Translations under genes and position numbers: made by a program | In this document: piece by piece, positions 22,705-31,494 of the stretch | Layout: the number at the start of each line of letters is the position of its first letter | How positions within the stretch are numbered: the first letter of the stretch is position 1 | NCBI GenBank assembly: GCA_035700025.1 | Contig: DASSOY010000063.1 | Coordinates: forward strand, 1-64,000 | Source: Bacillales bacterium | Lineage (GTDB): Bacteria > Bacillota > Bacilli > Bacillales > DASSOY01 | Direction: 5' to 3' | Length of the DNA: 64,000 nucleotides | The notes under the pieces: model-generated | What the model was told of the DNA's origin: nothing | Database searches by the model: none | What the model saw: only the letters and a program-made list of their open reading frames with translations

Positions 22705-22750
22705 GTTTGTCCTCCTATCCTTTCCACATGTTGCAGGCGTCCAAAGAAAG

Positions 22751-23677
22751 TCACGACGCAGGCTGCGCTTTTGCGTTTGCGGCCATCATTTTCGGATGGA
22801 CGATCGCGTTGAACCCCCCTTCGCTCGACAAGGTTCCTTCGTTCAAGCCGACGAAAACTTTTTTACAAACGATTTCCTCGTTCTGTTGTTTCAGTTTGAC
22901 GTGATCCGGTTTAAATGCGAGCAGAAAATCCCGGTTTTTTCCGATTCCGCGGTAGGGGATAAGCCGAATGCGGCTTTGCCACTGTTCGGGCAGCGTTTCG
23001 CTGTCGTCAAACATCGCTTCCGGATTTCTTGCCCTGCGAATCAAGGCGTCCGGAAACTCGTTTTCAAAAGAATCGAGTTGCAAGATCATCACCGGAGTTT
23101 GCGTCAGCGGATCGTGGAGCCGATTCCCGCTGTCGATCAACCCTTTCGCCTCGATACGGGCATCTCCCACGCAAATTTCGACCGACACCATTTGATCGTA
23201 GTGAATTTTCTTGACGCGGATCGCATCGACGCGTTTTTTCGAGAACCACCAAAAACACGGGAAGCCGATGAGTACGAACGCCCAGCTGAACACGTCCCCG
23301 AACGGCGTCGCATGGGAGAGAACGGTGTTTAATATTGTGCTGCTCCCTTGCATAAAGTAATGAAAGGCGAACATTCCGCCCCCGATGACGAAAGTAATGA
23401 AATAAAACATGAAAACAACTTGTACAAAAGCATAAAATCGTTGATAACCGAAAACCGTCCAAACGATGAAAACCGAATAGAAAAATTTCGGAACCGGCGC
23501 ATAAAGGAATGCCGTGTAAGGCGAGAACAGAAAAAAAATAAAAACGGATGCGATGAACGCGCCCGCCAACATTCTCAGTTTTCCGACGTCCCTGCGCAAA
23601 ACGTGCGCCGTTAAAATCAACAACAGCAAGTCGATAAGAAAATTCAACAACCATACGACGTCCAAATAGACGGTCAA
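22751..23677 (-). CDS. spoIIGA: Pro-sigma-E processing aspartyl protease SpoIIGA
   Basis: Membrane-embedded protease that matures SigE after the septal signal from SpoIIR. The 308 residues have five N-terminal hydrophobic segments and a cytoplasmic C-terminal half with the aspartyl-protease motif [19 protein letters not shown]. The start is a TTG (23677) giving [13 protein letters not shown], in line with B. subtilis; AAAGGGGG lies 9 bases upstream. The longer open frame adds a non-homologous stretch. Confidence 0.95.
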   Translation of the reverse strand: MTVYLDVVWLLNFLIDLLLLILTAHVLRRDVGKLRMLAGAFIASVFIFFLFSPYTAFLYAPVPKFFYSVFIVWTVFGYQRFYAFVQVVFMFYFITFVIGGGMFAFHYFMQGSSTILNTVLSHATPFGDVFSWAFVLIGFPCFWWFSKKRVDAIRVKKIHYDQMVSVEICVGDARIEAKGLIDSGNRLHDPLTQTPVMILQLDSFENEFPDALIRRARNPEAMFDDSETLPEQWQSRIRLIPYRGIGKNRDFLLAFKPDHVKLKQQNEEIVCKKVFVGLNEGTLSSEGGFNAIVHPKMMAANAKAQPAS

Positions 23678-23771
23678 CCGATCGCGCCCCCTTTCAAGGC
23701 GAGGTCCTGCCTCCTTTCCGAATTCACCTATATGAGAACTGGCGAACATCATTTGACGGATGCACGGGTTT

Positions 23772-23804
23772 AGTATACTTCCATTCTATAAAAAAGTCTG
23801 TCAG
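23772..23804 (-). promoter_or_regulatory. Probable Spo0A-activated promoter of spoIIGA-sigE
   Basis: CTGACA (23804-23799) and TATACT (23777-23772) are 21 bases apart on the minus strand. The B. subtilis spoIIG promoter is known for a wide 22-base spacer that needs Spo0A~P. A possible 0A box (TTTGTCGTG on the plus strand, 23850-23858) lies upstream. The promoter sits between the ftsZ terminator and the spoIIGA start. Confidence 0.6.
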
Positions 23805-23904
23805 TTTATGTTGCGGCGAACCAAGAAATTTTGGGACATTTTCGCACCTTTTGTCGTGAAAAAAATGGACCGTTTCCGCCAAATGCCAAGCAAGGAAAAA
23901 AGAC

Positions 23905-23930
23905 AAAAAAAAGACCCCGCTGAGGGGACT
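23905..23930 (-). terminator. Terminator of the ftsAZ operon
   Basis: The minus strand reads AGTCCCC TCAGC GGGGTCT followed by eight T, ten bases after the ftsZ stop codon. Confidence 0.92.
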
Positions 23931-23939
23931 TTGTCACTG

Positions 23940-25097
23940 TTAGTCTCTGTTGCGCCGGCGATTGCGATTGCGAAGAAACGTCGGAATGTCGAGCTCGTCC
24001 TGTTGTTCCTCGTCAAACGCCGGCGTATTTTGTTGTGGCTGCGAAGACGATGGTTCTCGTTGCCCGGACAGGAGGGAACTTCCCGGCCCGGACGTTCCAA
24101 GATGCTGTCTCGCACGGCCGTTAGCCGAACTTTGTTTATTCTCTTTCTCGTCGAATCCGGTCGCGATGACCGTAACGACGATTTCCTCTTTCAATTCCTC
24201 ATTAATGACCGAACCGAAGATCATGTTCACTTCCGGATCAGACGCGGTCGCAACGATATCGGCGGCCTCGTTTACCTCATAAAGGCTGAGGTTGCTTCCG
24301 CCGGTAATGTTCATCAAGACGCCTTTCGCTCCGTCAATCGACGTTTCCAGAAGCGGAGAAGAAATGGCTTTTTTCGCGGCTTCGGTCGCGCGGTTTTCCC
24401 CTTGGGCGATGCCGATCCCCATAAGCGCCGAGCCTTTTTCCGTCATGACGGTTTTGACGTCGGCAAAGTCGAGATTAATCAAGCCGGGGACGGCAATCAA
24501 TTCGGATATGCCTTGTACACCTTGGCGCAGAACGTTGTCGGCCTCTCGGAAAGCTTCGAGCATAGGGGTGTTTTTATCGACGATTTCCAACAACCGGTCG
24601 TTCGGAATGACGATCAACGTATCAACTTTTTCCTTAAATATGTCAATGCCGTTCATCGCCTGCGATTGCCGTTTTCTTCCCTCGAACGTGAAAGGACGCG
24701 TCACAATACCGACCGTGAGCGCGCCGATCTCTTTAGAAACTTCAGCGATCACAGGCGCCGCGCCAGTTCCCGTTCCTCCGCCCATTCCGGCGGTGACGAA
24801 AACCATGTCAGCGCCAGCAAGCGCTTCTTCCAACTGCTCTTTGCTTTCCTCCGCCGCTTTTTTGCCGACTTCGGGATTGGCTCCAGCGCCTAGGCCGCGG
24901 GTCAATTTCGTGCCGATTTGCAGTTTCGTCTCCGCTTTTGAGAGATTCAAAGCTTGCGCGTCCGTATTCACGGCGATGAATTCAACGCCTTGCACGCCGT
25001 GCTCTATCATTCGGTTGACAGCGTTGCTCCCGCCGCCTCCGACGCCGATCACTTTGATTTGCGCCAATTGTTCCGTGTCCATCTCAAAGTCTAACAT
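23940..25097 (-). CDS. ftsZ: Cell-division GTPase FtsZ
   Basis: Tubulin homologue that forms the Z ring. The 385 residues show the GTP signature GGGTGTG (106-112), the T7 loop region [11 protein letters not shown], a Ser/Gln/Pro-rich linker and the conserved C-terminal peptide [13 protein letters not shown] that binds FtsA, SepF and ZapA-like partners. GGGGGGAT precedes the ATG. It lies 51 bases after ftsA. Confidence 0.99.
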   Translation of the reverse strand: MLDFEMDTEQLAQIKVIGVGGGGSNAVNRMIEHGVQGVEFIAVNTDAQALNLSKAETKLQIGTKLTRGLGAGANPEVGKKAAEESKEQLEEALAGADMVFVTAGMGGGTGTGAAPVIAEVSKEIGALTVGIVTRPFTFEGRKRQSQAMNGIDIFKEKVDTLIVIPNDRLLEIVDKNTPMLEAFREADNVLRQGVQGISELIAVPGLINLDFADVKTVMTEKGSALMGIGIAQGENRATEAAKKAISSPLLETSIDGAKGVLMNITGGSNLSLYEVNEAADIVATASDPEVNMIFGSVINEELKEEIVVTVIATGFDEKENKQSSANGRARQHLGTSGPGSSLLSGQREPSSSQPQQNTPAFDEEQQDELDIPTFLRNRNRRRNRD

Positions 25098-25148
25098 CTC
25101 AGATCCCCCTATTAGTTATGATTATCCTTTTCATGTGAATCGGGTCGG

Positions 25149-26420
25149 TCATTCGAAAAATACGCTGAACCAGTCTTTCACCTTTTTGCCCATGCCGGGA
25201 CTATCCGGATCTTTTTGGCGTTTTTGCTGTTTTTTCGATTGATGATCCGCGTATTCCGGCACGACCGCAGCCGCCACTTCCTTCCCCTGCACTTTGACGT
25301 TGCGGTATGTGAATTCAATCAACCCTACGGCCGTCGTATATTTCGGTTCGCGAACGCCGATGTAATCGGGGACTGCGACCCTGACGTTTTGGTTTAACAT
25401 GTCTTCGGCCAACTCGAGGACGCCGGGCATCGCGACGATTCCGCCGGTCAACACGAAACCGCCCGGAAGATCTTTAAATCCACCGCGGTACAGCTCTTTG
25501 GCCGCAAGTTCCAAAACTTCTTCCACCCGTGGTTCGATGATCGCCGCAAGATCGACCTGATTGTATTCTTGCTGATTGGAGCCGCCGATTCTCGTTACGA
25601 TGAACGTTTCGTCTTCAGAAGCGAAATCGATGAAGGCATGTCCGTGTTTCATTTTCACCTTTTCCGCTTCTTCCGTCGTCGTACGCAAACCAATAGAAAT
25701 ATCTTTCGTAATATGGTCCCCGCCTACAGGAATTACGGACGTCGCTTGCAATGCGCCTTCTTTGAAAACAGAAAGCGTTGTCGATCCGCCGCCGATGTCG
25801 ATCAATGCAACGCCGAGGTTTTTTTCGTCCCGCGACAAAGCGATCGATCCGGCTGCGAGCGGTTGCAAACAAATGTCCGCGATTTGTAATCCTGCTTTTT
25901 CCACGCAACGCAGCAAGTTATGTAATATCGTTTTCGAACCTGTAATGATCGTGCCTTCCATTTCCAAACGTACACCGATCATTCCGCGCGGATCGTTGAT
26001 TTCGTCTAGCCCGTCCACGATAAATTGCCGTGGAATGACATCAATGATTTCTCTTTCCGGCGGCAAAGGAATGACTTGTGCAGCATCCATGACCCGAGCA
26101 ATGTCTTCGTTCCCGATTTCCCGATTTTCACTCGATACGGCGACAATGCCGTGACAAGGCTGCAGCTCCACATGATTTCCGGTTACGCCGACAATCACGC
26201 TGTTGATCGATAATCCTACCATTCTTTCAGCTTTTTCTACGGCCTTTTGAATGGAACGAACAGTTTCATCTATATCGACAATGGAACCTTTTTTGATGCC
26301 TTCGGATTTCTCGATTCCGACACCGATAATGTTCAAAGCGTCACCCGACATTTCACCGATGATCACTTTGACGTTAGACGTACCGATGTCCAAACTTACG
26401 TAAATTTCGTTGTTGTTCAT
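25149..26420 (-). CDS. ftsA: Cell-division protein FtsA
   Basis: Actin-like ATPase that anchors FtsZ to the membrane. The 423 residues begin with the phosphate-binding YVSLDIGTSNVKVIIGE, hold the 1C domain and the VALIDIGGGSTTLSVF and GGFVLTGGIVAMPGV nucleotide motifs, and end with the amphipathic membrane helix KKVKDWFSVFFE. AAGGAGGTG precedes the ATG. Confidence 0.98.
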   Translation of the reverse strand: MNNNEIYVSLDIGTSNVKVIIGEMSGDALNIIGVGIEKSEGIKKGSIVDIDETVRSIQKAVEKAERMVGLSINSVIVGVTGNHVELQPCHGIVAVSSENREIGNEDIARVMDAAQVIPLPPEREIIDVIPRQFIVDGLDEINDPRGMIGVRLEMEGTIITGSKTILHNLLRCVEKAGLQIADICLQPLAAGSIALSRDEKNLGVALIDIGGGSTTLSVFKEGALQATSVIPVGGDHITKDISIGLRTTTEEAEKVKMKHGHAFIDFASEDETFIVTRIGGSNQQEYNQVDLAAIIEPRVEEVLELAAKELYRGGFKDLPGGFVLTGGIVAMPGVLELAEDMLNQNVRVAVPDYIGVREPKYTTAVGLIEFTYRNVKVQGKEVAAAVVPEYADHQSKKQQKRQKDPDSPGMGKKVKDWFSVFFE

Positions 26421-26493
26421 TCCTTGGCACCTCCTTCTCCCGTATATGGCTGTTTCGTCTTATTTTGCGTCCATAAAACCCGCTAAGGAATGT

Positions 26494-26520
26494 ATTCAAC
26501 ACGTTTAAATGATTACCTCT
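26494..26520 (-). promoter_or_regulatory. Possible sigma-H promoter of ftsAZ
   Basis: AGAGGTAAT (26520-26512) and TGAAT (26498-26494) are 13 bases apart on the minus strand, close to the sigma-H consensus. B. subtilis ftsAZ has a sigma-H promoter that raises expression at the onset of sporulation. A TTGAAT-17-TTATGG arrangement overlapping it could serve sigma-A. Confidence 0.35.
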
Positions 26521-26540
26521 TTTTTTGCCGATAATTTTTT

Positions 26541-26897
26541 TCAATTTTCGCCGCTCTTACTGGACGTCCACCTTTCGACGAGAAATTCGCGAATCCAGGC
26601 GAGATGGCTGAACAAGCGCACGCCGAAAACAAGGACGACGGCCAAATACAAGTCTACACCAAGTTGTTGCCCGAGAAAAGTAAGACCTGAAGCTGCAGCA
26701 ATATTTAATACCAAATCGAACAAAAACGACCGTTCGGAGAACGTCTCATTGAGACTCGCGCGGATGCCGCCGAATAACGTGTCGAAACCGGCAAGGACAA
26801 ACGTTGTGACATATGGAGAGAAATCGTTGGATATGTCGACGTTCGCGAGCATCCCGAGCGCGCCCCCGAGAAGCAGCCCGATGAGGGACAACCACAT
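26541..26897 (-). CDS. sbp: Small basic protein Sbp (DUF1290)
   Basis: A 118-residue membrane protein with about three hydrophobic segments (1-18, 28-45, 75-95), the conserved FDTLFGGIRASLNETF and a polar, basic end. It always sits upstream of ftsA in bacilli; function unknown. Its ATG overlaps the stop of the DUF881 gene before it (TAATG), with GGAGG upstream. Confidence 0.93.
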   Translation of the reverse strand: MWLSLIGLLLGGALGMLANVDISNDFSPYVTTFVLAGFDTLFGGIRASLNETFSERSFLFDLVLNIAAASGLTFLGQQLGVDLYLAVVLVFGVRLFSHLAWIREFLVERWTSSKSGEN

Positions 26898-27601
26898 TAC
26901 GAATCCTCCTTCACCGGTTTCATGAAATGGACGGCAATCGGTTGATCGAACGGCTCCAGCACAATCCGATCTTTGATTTCAATTGAAAGATTGAGCCGAT
27001 GGATCGCCAAATCGCGTGCCGATTCCGAAACGGCCAACGCCTCTTTCATTTGTTGCGCATTGTCCGTCAATACTTTTATATCGATGGGAATGTCGGGAAT
27101 CGGATGATCGTTCACATACACTCGTCCGTTTACATTTCGAATCGGCGACATGGCAACCACTCGTTGTCCGGCAATAGCGATTTGCTTCGCTCCGCTCATA
27201 TTCAAATCATTCAGCAACTCTCTCAACAATTCCGCGGTTAACGAATGGTACGTCTTCCCGATCAAAGTGCCGCTAACTAATGGTTCGATATGAATGACAA
27301 TTCCTTGTCCGCTCACTTCGGTTAACCCTGCCTCTGCTTTATATTTTGCAAGAAGCGCGATCATCGTTTCGACGCGGTTTTCTTTTTCATTATTTTCGTA
27401 TTGGTTTAACAATTGTTCGACTTGTCGTCGTTCCCGGTTTAGTTTCACGGTGAGTTCCTTCTCCTGCGTCAATTGGTTTCTGAATTTCCACGCTTCTCGG
27501 AACTCATGCTGCACCGCGTCATGTTTTCCGAACCCGACGACGATCGCGAAGCCGAGTACACATGATAGAGCGGCAAACATAACATTCTTTCTTTTCAACA
27601 A
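26897..27601 (-). CDS. ylxX: DUF881 protein YlxX
   Basis: Bitopic membrane protein of 234 residues: an N-terminal membrane anchor (about 7-24), a coiled coil (about 35-75) and an extracytoplasmic DUF881 domain with GQGIVIHIEP, LRELLNDLNMSGAKQIAIAGQR and PIDIKVL. It starts with TTG at 27601, seven bases after GGGAG. Paralogue of the gene upstream of it; both lie between divIB and sbp as in B. subtilis. Role unknown, probably at the division site by context. Confidence 0.9.
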   Translation of the reverse strand: MLKRKNVMFAALSCVLGFAIVVGFGKHDAVQHEFREAWKFRNQLTQEKELTVKLNRERRQVEQLLNQYENNEKENRVETMIALLAKYKAEAGLTEVSGQGIVIHIEPLVSGTLIGKTYHSLTAELLRELLNDLNMSGAKQIAIAGQRVVAMSPIRNVNGRVYVNDHPIPDIPIDIKVLTDNAQQMKEALAVSESARDLAIHRLNLSIEIKDRIVLEPFDQPIAVHFMKPVKEDS

Positions 27602-27604
27602 CCC

Positions 27605-28315
27605 CTATCTCCCTTTCTGCGAATGATAAGGAGGGATGGTCAACAGCCTCATCTTTTTCACTTTCACCGTGATGTTGTCGTTCGTAAGCTGATCCACCGT
27701 GTTTCCCGTAAGAAACAACGATTTGTACATCTTTTCGGGATCGCCGACAGCGGATATTACGAAAGGGGCGGGGTATTTGTTCCCGTCTACCTTTACGACC
27801 GGCCCGACGCATTTAATATACGAATAATCGGAAATGCGCTGCCCGTTAACAGCCACCGCTTCGGCACCGCTCACGATCAGCTCATGAACGACTGCCCGAA
27901 TATGTCGTTCGTGTACGATGTAATTGTTCGGATTCGAGCCGTCTGGAATGTGCTCGTTATCCGACAAAGTCACAGTAATACCCGGACCTTTCACTGCCAC
28001 TTTCCCAAGGATTTTGCGGTATTTTTGCAACTGGTGCACGAGATGGGACATCTCGCTCTTTTGCGTCGCAAATTGGCTTTCCAGCGCATCAATGCGCTTA
28101 CGTTTGTTTTGAATGTCTTTCCACAAGCGGCGGTTCGTTTGTTGTTGCTCCAACACTTCCGATTGCAGTTCGTCGTTCTTTTTCCACTGTTCTACGGGAG
28201 AGGAAGCTTGTGACATGTTCCCGGCAGCCCCCGCATATGGATAAAAATAAGAAACGAGAAAACCGGCAACAAGTGAAGACGATGCAAGCATAACGGAAAA
28301 ACGTTTAGTTATCAT
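27605..28315 (-). CDS. ylxW: DUF881 protein YlxW
   Basis: A 236-residue membrane-anchored protein with a signal-anchor at 7-30, a coiled coil at about 45-100 and the DUF881 domain (GPGITVTLSDN, HELIVSGAEAVAVNGQRI, FVISAVGDPEKM). The ATG overlaps the divIB end and has GAGGAGG nine bases before it. Same architecture as its neighbour ylxX, so the pair arose by duplication. Confidence 0.9.
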   Translation of the reverse strand: MITKRFSVMLASSSLVAGFLVSYFYPYAGAAGNMSQASSPVEQWKKNDELQSEVLEQQQTNRRLWKDIQNKRKRIDALESQFATQKSEMSHLVHQLQKYRKILGKVAVKGPGITVTLSDNEHIPDGSNPNNYIVHERHIRAVVHELIVSGAEAVAVNGQRISDYSYIKCVGPVVKVDGNKYPAPFVISAVGDPEKMYKSLFLTGNTVDQLTNDNITVKVKKMRLLTIPPYHSQKGR

Positions 28316-29081
28316 CCGAGGATTCCTCCTCGTCTGCGTATTTCACGAAATACGTGCCGACTCTCATATGGATGACGCCTTTTGTATTCGGATCAAGTTC
28401 ACTGATGATCCGCGGGTATTGCTCCATCTTATCCGCAAAGTCTTGAATCAACGCTTTTACTACAAACCCATCGTTCATGTATGCCGTTATCGCTTTAGGG
28501 AAATGTTCAGTCGGTGTCCAATGAATTTCCGAGATGCCGCGAACAATCGGCATCGGTAATTTTGTCAGCTGCGCTGCCATCGCTGAAAGCATTTTCCCTT
28601 CTTCCCAACCGGCCAGAACGGGGGCATCGGCAGGAATTTCACTTTCGTCGAGCGCTGACAGACGAGCCCCGTTTCCGAGAATCGGATAAAAATGTCCGTT
28701 TGCTTCCAAATAGGCGACACGGTGATATTCCGTCACTTTTATCGAAAACCGGTTCGGAAACCGCCGTTCGACTTCCGCCAATTTGATTTGTTTCATTTGC
28801 TCAATGTGATTCGCAATCGTATCGGCGTCCATTTCCCAAAATCCGGCGTTTGCCGACAAACCGGACGCTTCGAGAATTTCTTCGCGGCTAACGAAATGAT
28901 TGCCGCTGACCGCGATTTTTCCAACGTGACCCAACGGAGAAACGAAATATACGATAACGAGTACGAGCACGAAAAACATGGACACATACAAAATCATGCG
29001 CCGGTTTGCTTTCTGTTTTCTTTGTTCCTTCAATTTTGGAATGCGATCTTCCAAAGTTATGACATTATTTCTTTTCCTCAT
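28305..29081 (-). CDS. divIB: Cell-division protein DivIB (FtsQ)
   Basis: Part of the DivIB-DivIC-FtsL complex that activates septal wall synthesis. The 258 residues have a short basic cytoplasmic end (ITLEDRIPKLKEQRKQKANR), one membrane segment (29-50), the POTRA domain (VGKIAVSGNHFVSREEIL) and the beta domain, then an acidic tail. The start at 29081 has GGGGGAG upstream; a longer frame is not supported. Confidence 0.94.
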   Translation of the reverse strand: MRKRNNVITLEDRIPKLKEQRKQKANRRMILYVSMFFVLVLVIVYFVSPLGHVGKIAVSGNHFVSREEILEASGLSANAGFWEMDADTIANHIEQMKQIKLAEVERRFPNRFSIKVTEYHRVAYLEANGHFYPILGNGARLSALDESEIPADAPVLAGWEEGKMLSAMAAQLTKLPMPIVRGISEIHWTPTEHFPKAITAYMNDGFVVKALIQDFADKMEQYPRIISELDPNTKGVIHMRVGTYFVKYADEEESSDDN

Positions 29082-29174
29082 TACTCTCCCCCGTATCACT
29101 GTTTCCGAAGAAGAAAATTCCGCACAAACGGCAGCATCAATTGTACACCGTTTATTCGTTCCATTATAACACAA

Positions 29175-30086
29175 TCAATCTTCGTTTCTGTGAATGATTT
29201 CAACTTCCGTCTGCAATTCAACCGCAAATTTGTCGTGAACTTCTCTTTGAACGTAATCAATCAACCGCAAAACGTCCTGTGCCTTTGCATTGCACGCATT
29301 GACGATAAAATTGGCATGAAGTTCGGACACTTGGGCACCGCCGATTTGATAACCTTTCAACCCGGCGGATTCAATCAAATGGCCGGCGTGTTCCGGCAAT
29401 GGATTACGGAATACACTGCCGCAGCAGCGATCGATTGGCTGCGTTTTTCTTCGATACGCTTTGTGACGTTTCATTTCGCCGAAAATTTCGTCGCGGTCCC
29501 CTTCCTTCAACTCGAAAACCGCGCGCACACATATGCCTGGCCGTCGTTGTAAGACCGATGTACGGTAACTAAAATCCATCTGTTCTTTTGTCAACCATTC
29601 CAACGAACCATCTTCAAACAAAATTTGCGCCTTTTTGAAGATGTTCGAAATGTCCGATCCATGTGCGCCTGCATTCATGTACACGGCTCCGCCGACAGAG
29701 CCCGGGATGCCGCCGGCAAATTCAAGCCCGGACAACCCTTTGCGGCTGATGATCGCCGAAAGCGCGACGAGCGAATACCCGCCGCCGACGGTCACCTCCT
29801 CACCTTCAATCGTTATATCGTCCAACCCGCGGCCAAGTTTAATTACGACGCCGGCAATTCCGTCGTCGTCGACGAGAAGGTTCGAGCCTCTGCCGATGAC
29901 GCGCCACGGAACCCCGGCTGTTCTGACGATTTCCACGATTTGTTTCAATCCTTCTATGCTTGCCGGCTCGACGAAAACATCCGCGGGTCCGCCCACCTTC
30001 ATCGTCGTATGTTTTTCAAGCGGTTCCCGGGTGCTCACTTTTCCCGCCCCCGTTGCCGCCAATTGTTCTTTCAATTTATCCAGCAT
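29175..30086 (-). CDS. murB: UDP-N-acetylenolpyruvoylglucosamine reductase
   Basis: Second step of UDP-MurNAc synthesis, FAD and NADPH dependent. The 303 residues have the FAD motifs RVIGRGSNLLV and EFAGGIPGSVGGAVYMNAGAHG, the catalytic serine in CGSVFRNP and the final glutamate region. It is the short type IIb enzyme of Gram-positives. GAGGAG precedes the ATG. In B. subtilis murG lies just before it; here a 196-base gap with a terminator takes that place. Confidence 0.97.
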   Translation of the reverse strand: MLDKLKEQLAATGAGKVSTREPLEKHTTMKVGGPADVFVEPASIEGLKQIVEIVRTAGVPWRVIGRGSNLLVDDDGIAGVVIKLGRGLDDITIEGEEVTVGGGYSLVALSAIISRKGLSGLEFAGGIPGSVGGAVYMNAGAHGSDISNIFKKAQILFEDGSLEWLTKEQMDFSYRTSVLQRRPGICVRAVFELKEGDRDEIFGEMKRHKAYRRKTQPIDRCCGSVFRNPLPEHAGHLIESAGLKGYQIGGAQVSELHANFIVNACNAKAQDVLRLIDYVQREVHDKFAVELQTEVEIIHRNED

Positions 30087-30209
30087 ATCAATTCTCCTCG
30101 ATGGTAGAAGTAAGAAGTTGGAAGAAAGAGGCGCCTTCCGATGTGTACAACCGTATTTTTCGTCCCGTCTTCCACTTCAACGGTGAATGTCCTGCATCCC
30201 TTTACGGGA

Positions 30210-30234
30210 CAAAACCCTGTCCGACGACAGGGCT
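30210..30234 (-). terminator. Terminator between spoVE and murB
   Basis: A 7-bp stem (CCCTGTC / GACAGGG) with a small loop is followed by TTTTG on the minus strand, 50 bases after the spoVE stop. It breaks the dcw cluster at the position where murG is missing. The remaining 120 bases before murB show no gene; murB may have its own weak promoter there. Confidence 0.75.
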
Positions 30235-30282
30235 TAGATCAATCTAAATTCATTGTATGGGTTCGCCGCATTTTGTTCAACG

Positions 30283-31386
30283 TTAATATTTTGCGTATCG
30301 ACTCACATTCAGCAAGATTCCAACGGACACGAGAGTGAGTGTCAATGACGAGCCTCCGTAGCTCAGGAACGGCAACGTAATTCCCGTGACGGGCATCATG
30401 CCTGTCACGACCGCGATGTTGATCATCACTTGAACGGCAACCATCGCGATAATGCCGACAGCGAGCAAACTTCCATACAGATCCGGTGCGCCGAGTGCGA
30501 TCCGTATGCCTCTCCAAAGGAGGAGACAAAACAATAAGAGAACGAGGGACGCACCGATGAAACCGAGTTCCTCGGCCAAAATGGCAAAAATAAAATCCGT
30601 TTGCGGCTCAGGCAAATACTGGAACTTTTGCCGGCTGTGCCCGAGACCGAACCCGAGCAGCCCGCCAGGCCCGATCGCATATAACGATTGAATGATTTGA
30701 AAGCCGGCGCCGAGCGGATCACTCCACGGATCAAGAAAGGAAGTAATCCTTTTCAAACGATACGGCGCAGATAAGATCAACGCGGCAAATCCGGCAAGCC
30801 CAAGCAGACCTAAACCGGCAAAATGGGCCATTCTCGCGCCGGAAGTGTAAATCATGATGGTGCATGTGCCGACAAGAACGACGCCGGTGCCAAAGTCCGG
30901 TTGCAGCATAATAATACCGAAAGCGAGCACGACGAGCGCCAAAGAAGGAAGCATTCCTTTTCGAAAAGAAGTGATGTTTCTTTGGTTTTCCGATAAAAAT
31001 TTCGCAAGAAATAGAATCAAAGCAATCTTGGTGAATTCCGATGGCTGCACCGAGAAGGCGCCTACGCCGAGCCAGCTTCGCGCGCCGCCGTGAACTTCCC
31101 CGACACCGGGAATGAGGACAAGAATCAAAAGGAGGAAACAAACGGCCAGTCCGATTTTCGACCATTTTCGCCACGTCCAATACTCGATGTTCATGACGAA
31201 AAACATGGCGACGACCCCCAACCCGGCAAACAACAGCTGCCGTTTGGCAAAATAAAAGGAATCTCCATAATTGTATGACGCCCATACGGCGCTGGCGCTG
31301 TATACCATGATCAAGCCGATCGACAGCAAAGTCAACGTGACGAGGACCAGCAAGAAGTCCGGCGTTGTCGATTTCGTGTTAGGCAA
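30283..31386 (-). CDS. spoVE: SEDS peptidoglycan polymerase SpoVE (FtsW family)
   Basis: Ten-segment membrane glycosyltransferase needed for spore cortex; partner of SpoVD. The sequence follows B. subtilis SpoVE closely (VYSASAVWASY, LIPGVGEVHGGARSW, SVQPSEFTKIA, LQPDFGTG, LGHSRQKFQYLPEPQTDFIFA, LPFLSYGGSS). From a TTG at 31386 it is 367 residues, similar to the 366 in B. subtilis, with AGGATGG upstream; an ATG at 31398 is the alternative. It sits between murD and murB. Confidence 0.95.
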   Translation of the reverse strand: MPNTKSTTPDFLLVLVTLTLLSIGLIMVYSASAVWASYNYGDSFYFAKRQLLFAGLGVVAMFFVMNIEYWTWRKWSKIGLAVCFLLLILVLIPGVGEVHGGARSWLGVGAFSVQPSEFTKIALILFLAKFLSENQRNITSFRKGMLPSLALVVLAFGIIMLQPDFGTGVVLVGTCTIMIYTSGARMAHFAGLGLLGLAGFAALILSAPYRLKRITSFLDPWSDPLGAGFQIIQSLYAIGPGGLLGFGLGHSRQKFQYLPEPQTDFIFAILAEELGFIGASLVLLLFCLLLWRGIRIALGAPDLYGSLLAVGIIAMVAVQVMINIAVVTGMMPVTGITLPFLSYGGSSLTLTLVSVGILLNVSRYAKY

Positions 31387-31494
31387 CAAAAACACCATCC
31401 TGAAAATGAGATGCGGGAAGTGAAGGGAGGTTTTGAGAAAAAATCGTCGCCTCCTGCCTTTCACTTTAAAAAGACTTCGACCGTCTTTTTACCG

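Noticed and set aside
23760-25242. Two long plus-strand frames (377 and 316 codons) over ftsZ
   Set aside because: They are shadows of the conserved ftsZ coding sequence; composition is unnatural and ftsZ is unmistakable.
28692-29552. 286-codon plus-strand frame across divIB and murB
   Set aside because: It crosses two well-supported genes on the other strand and shows no domain.
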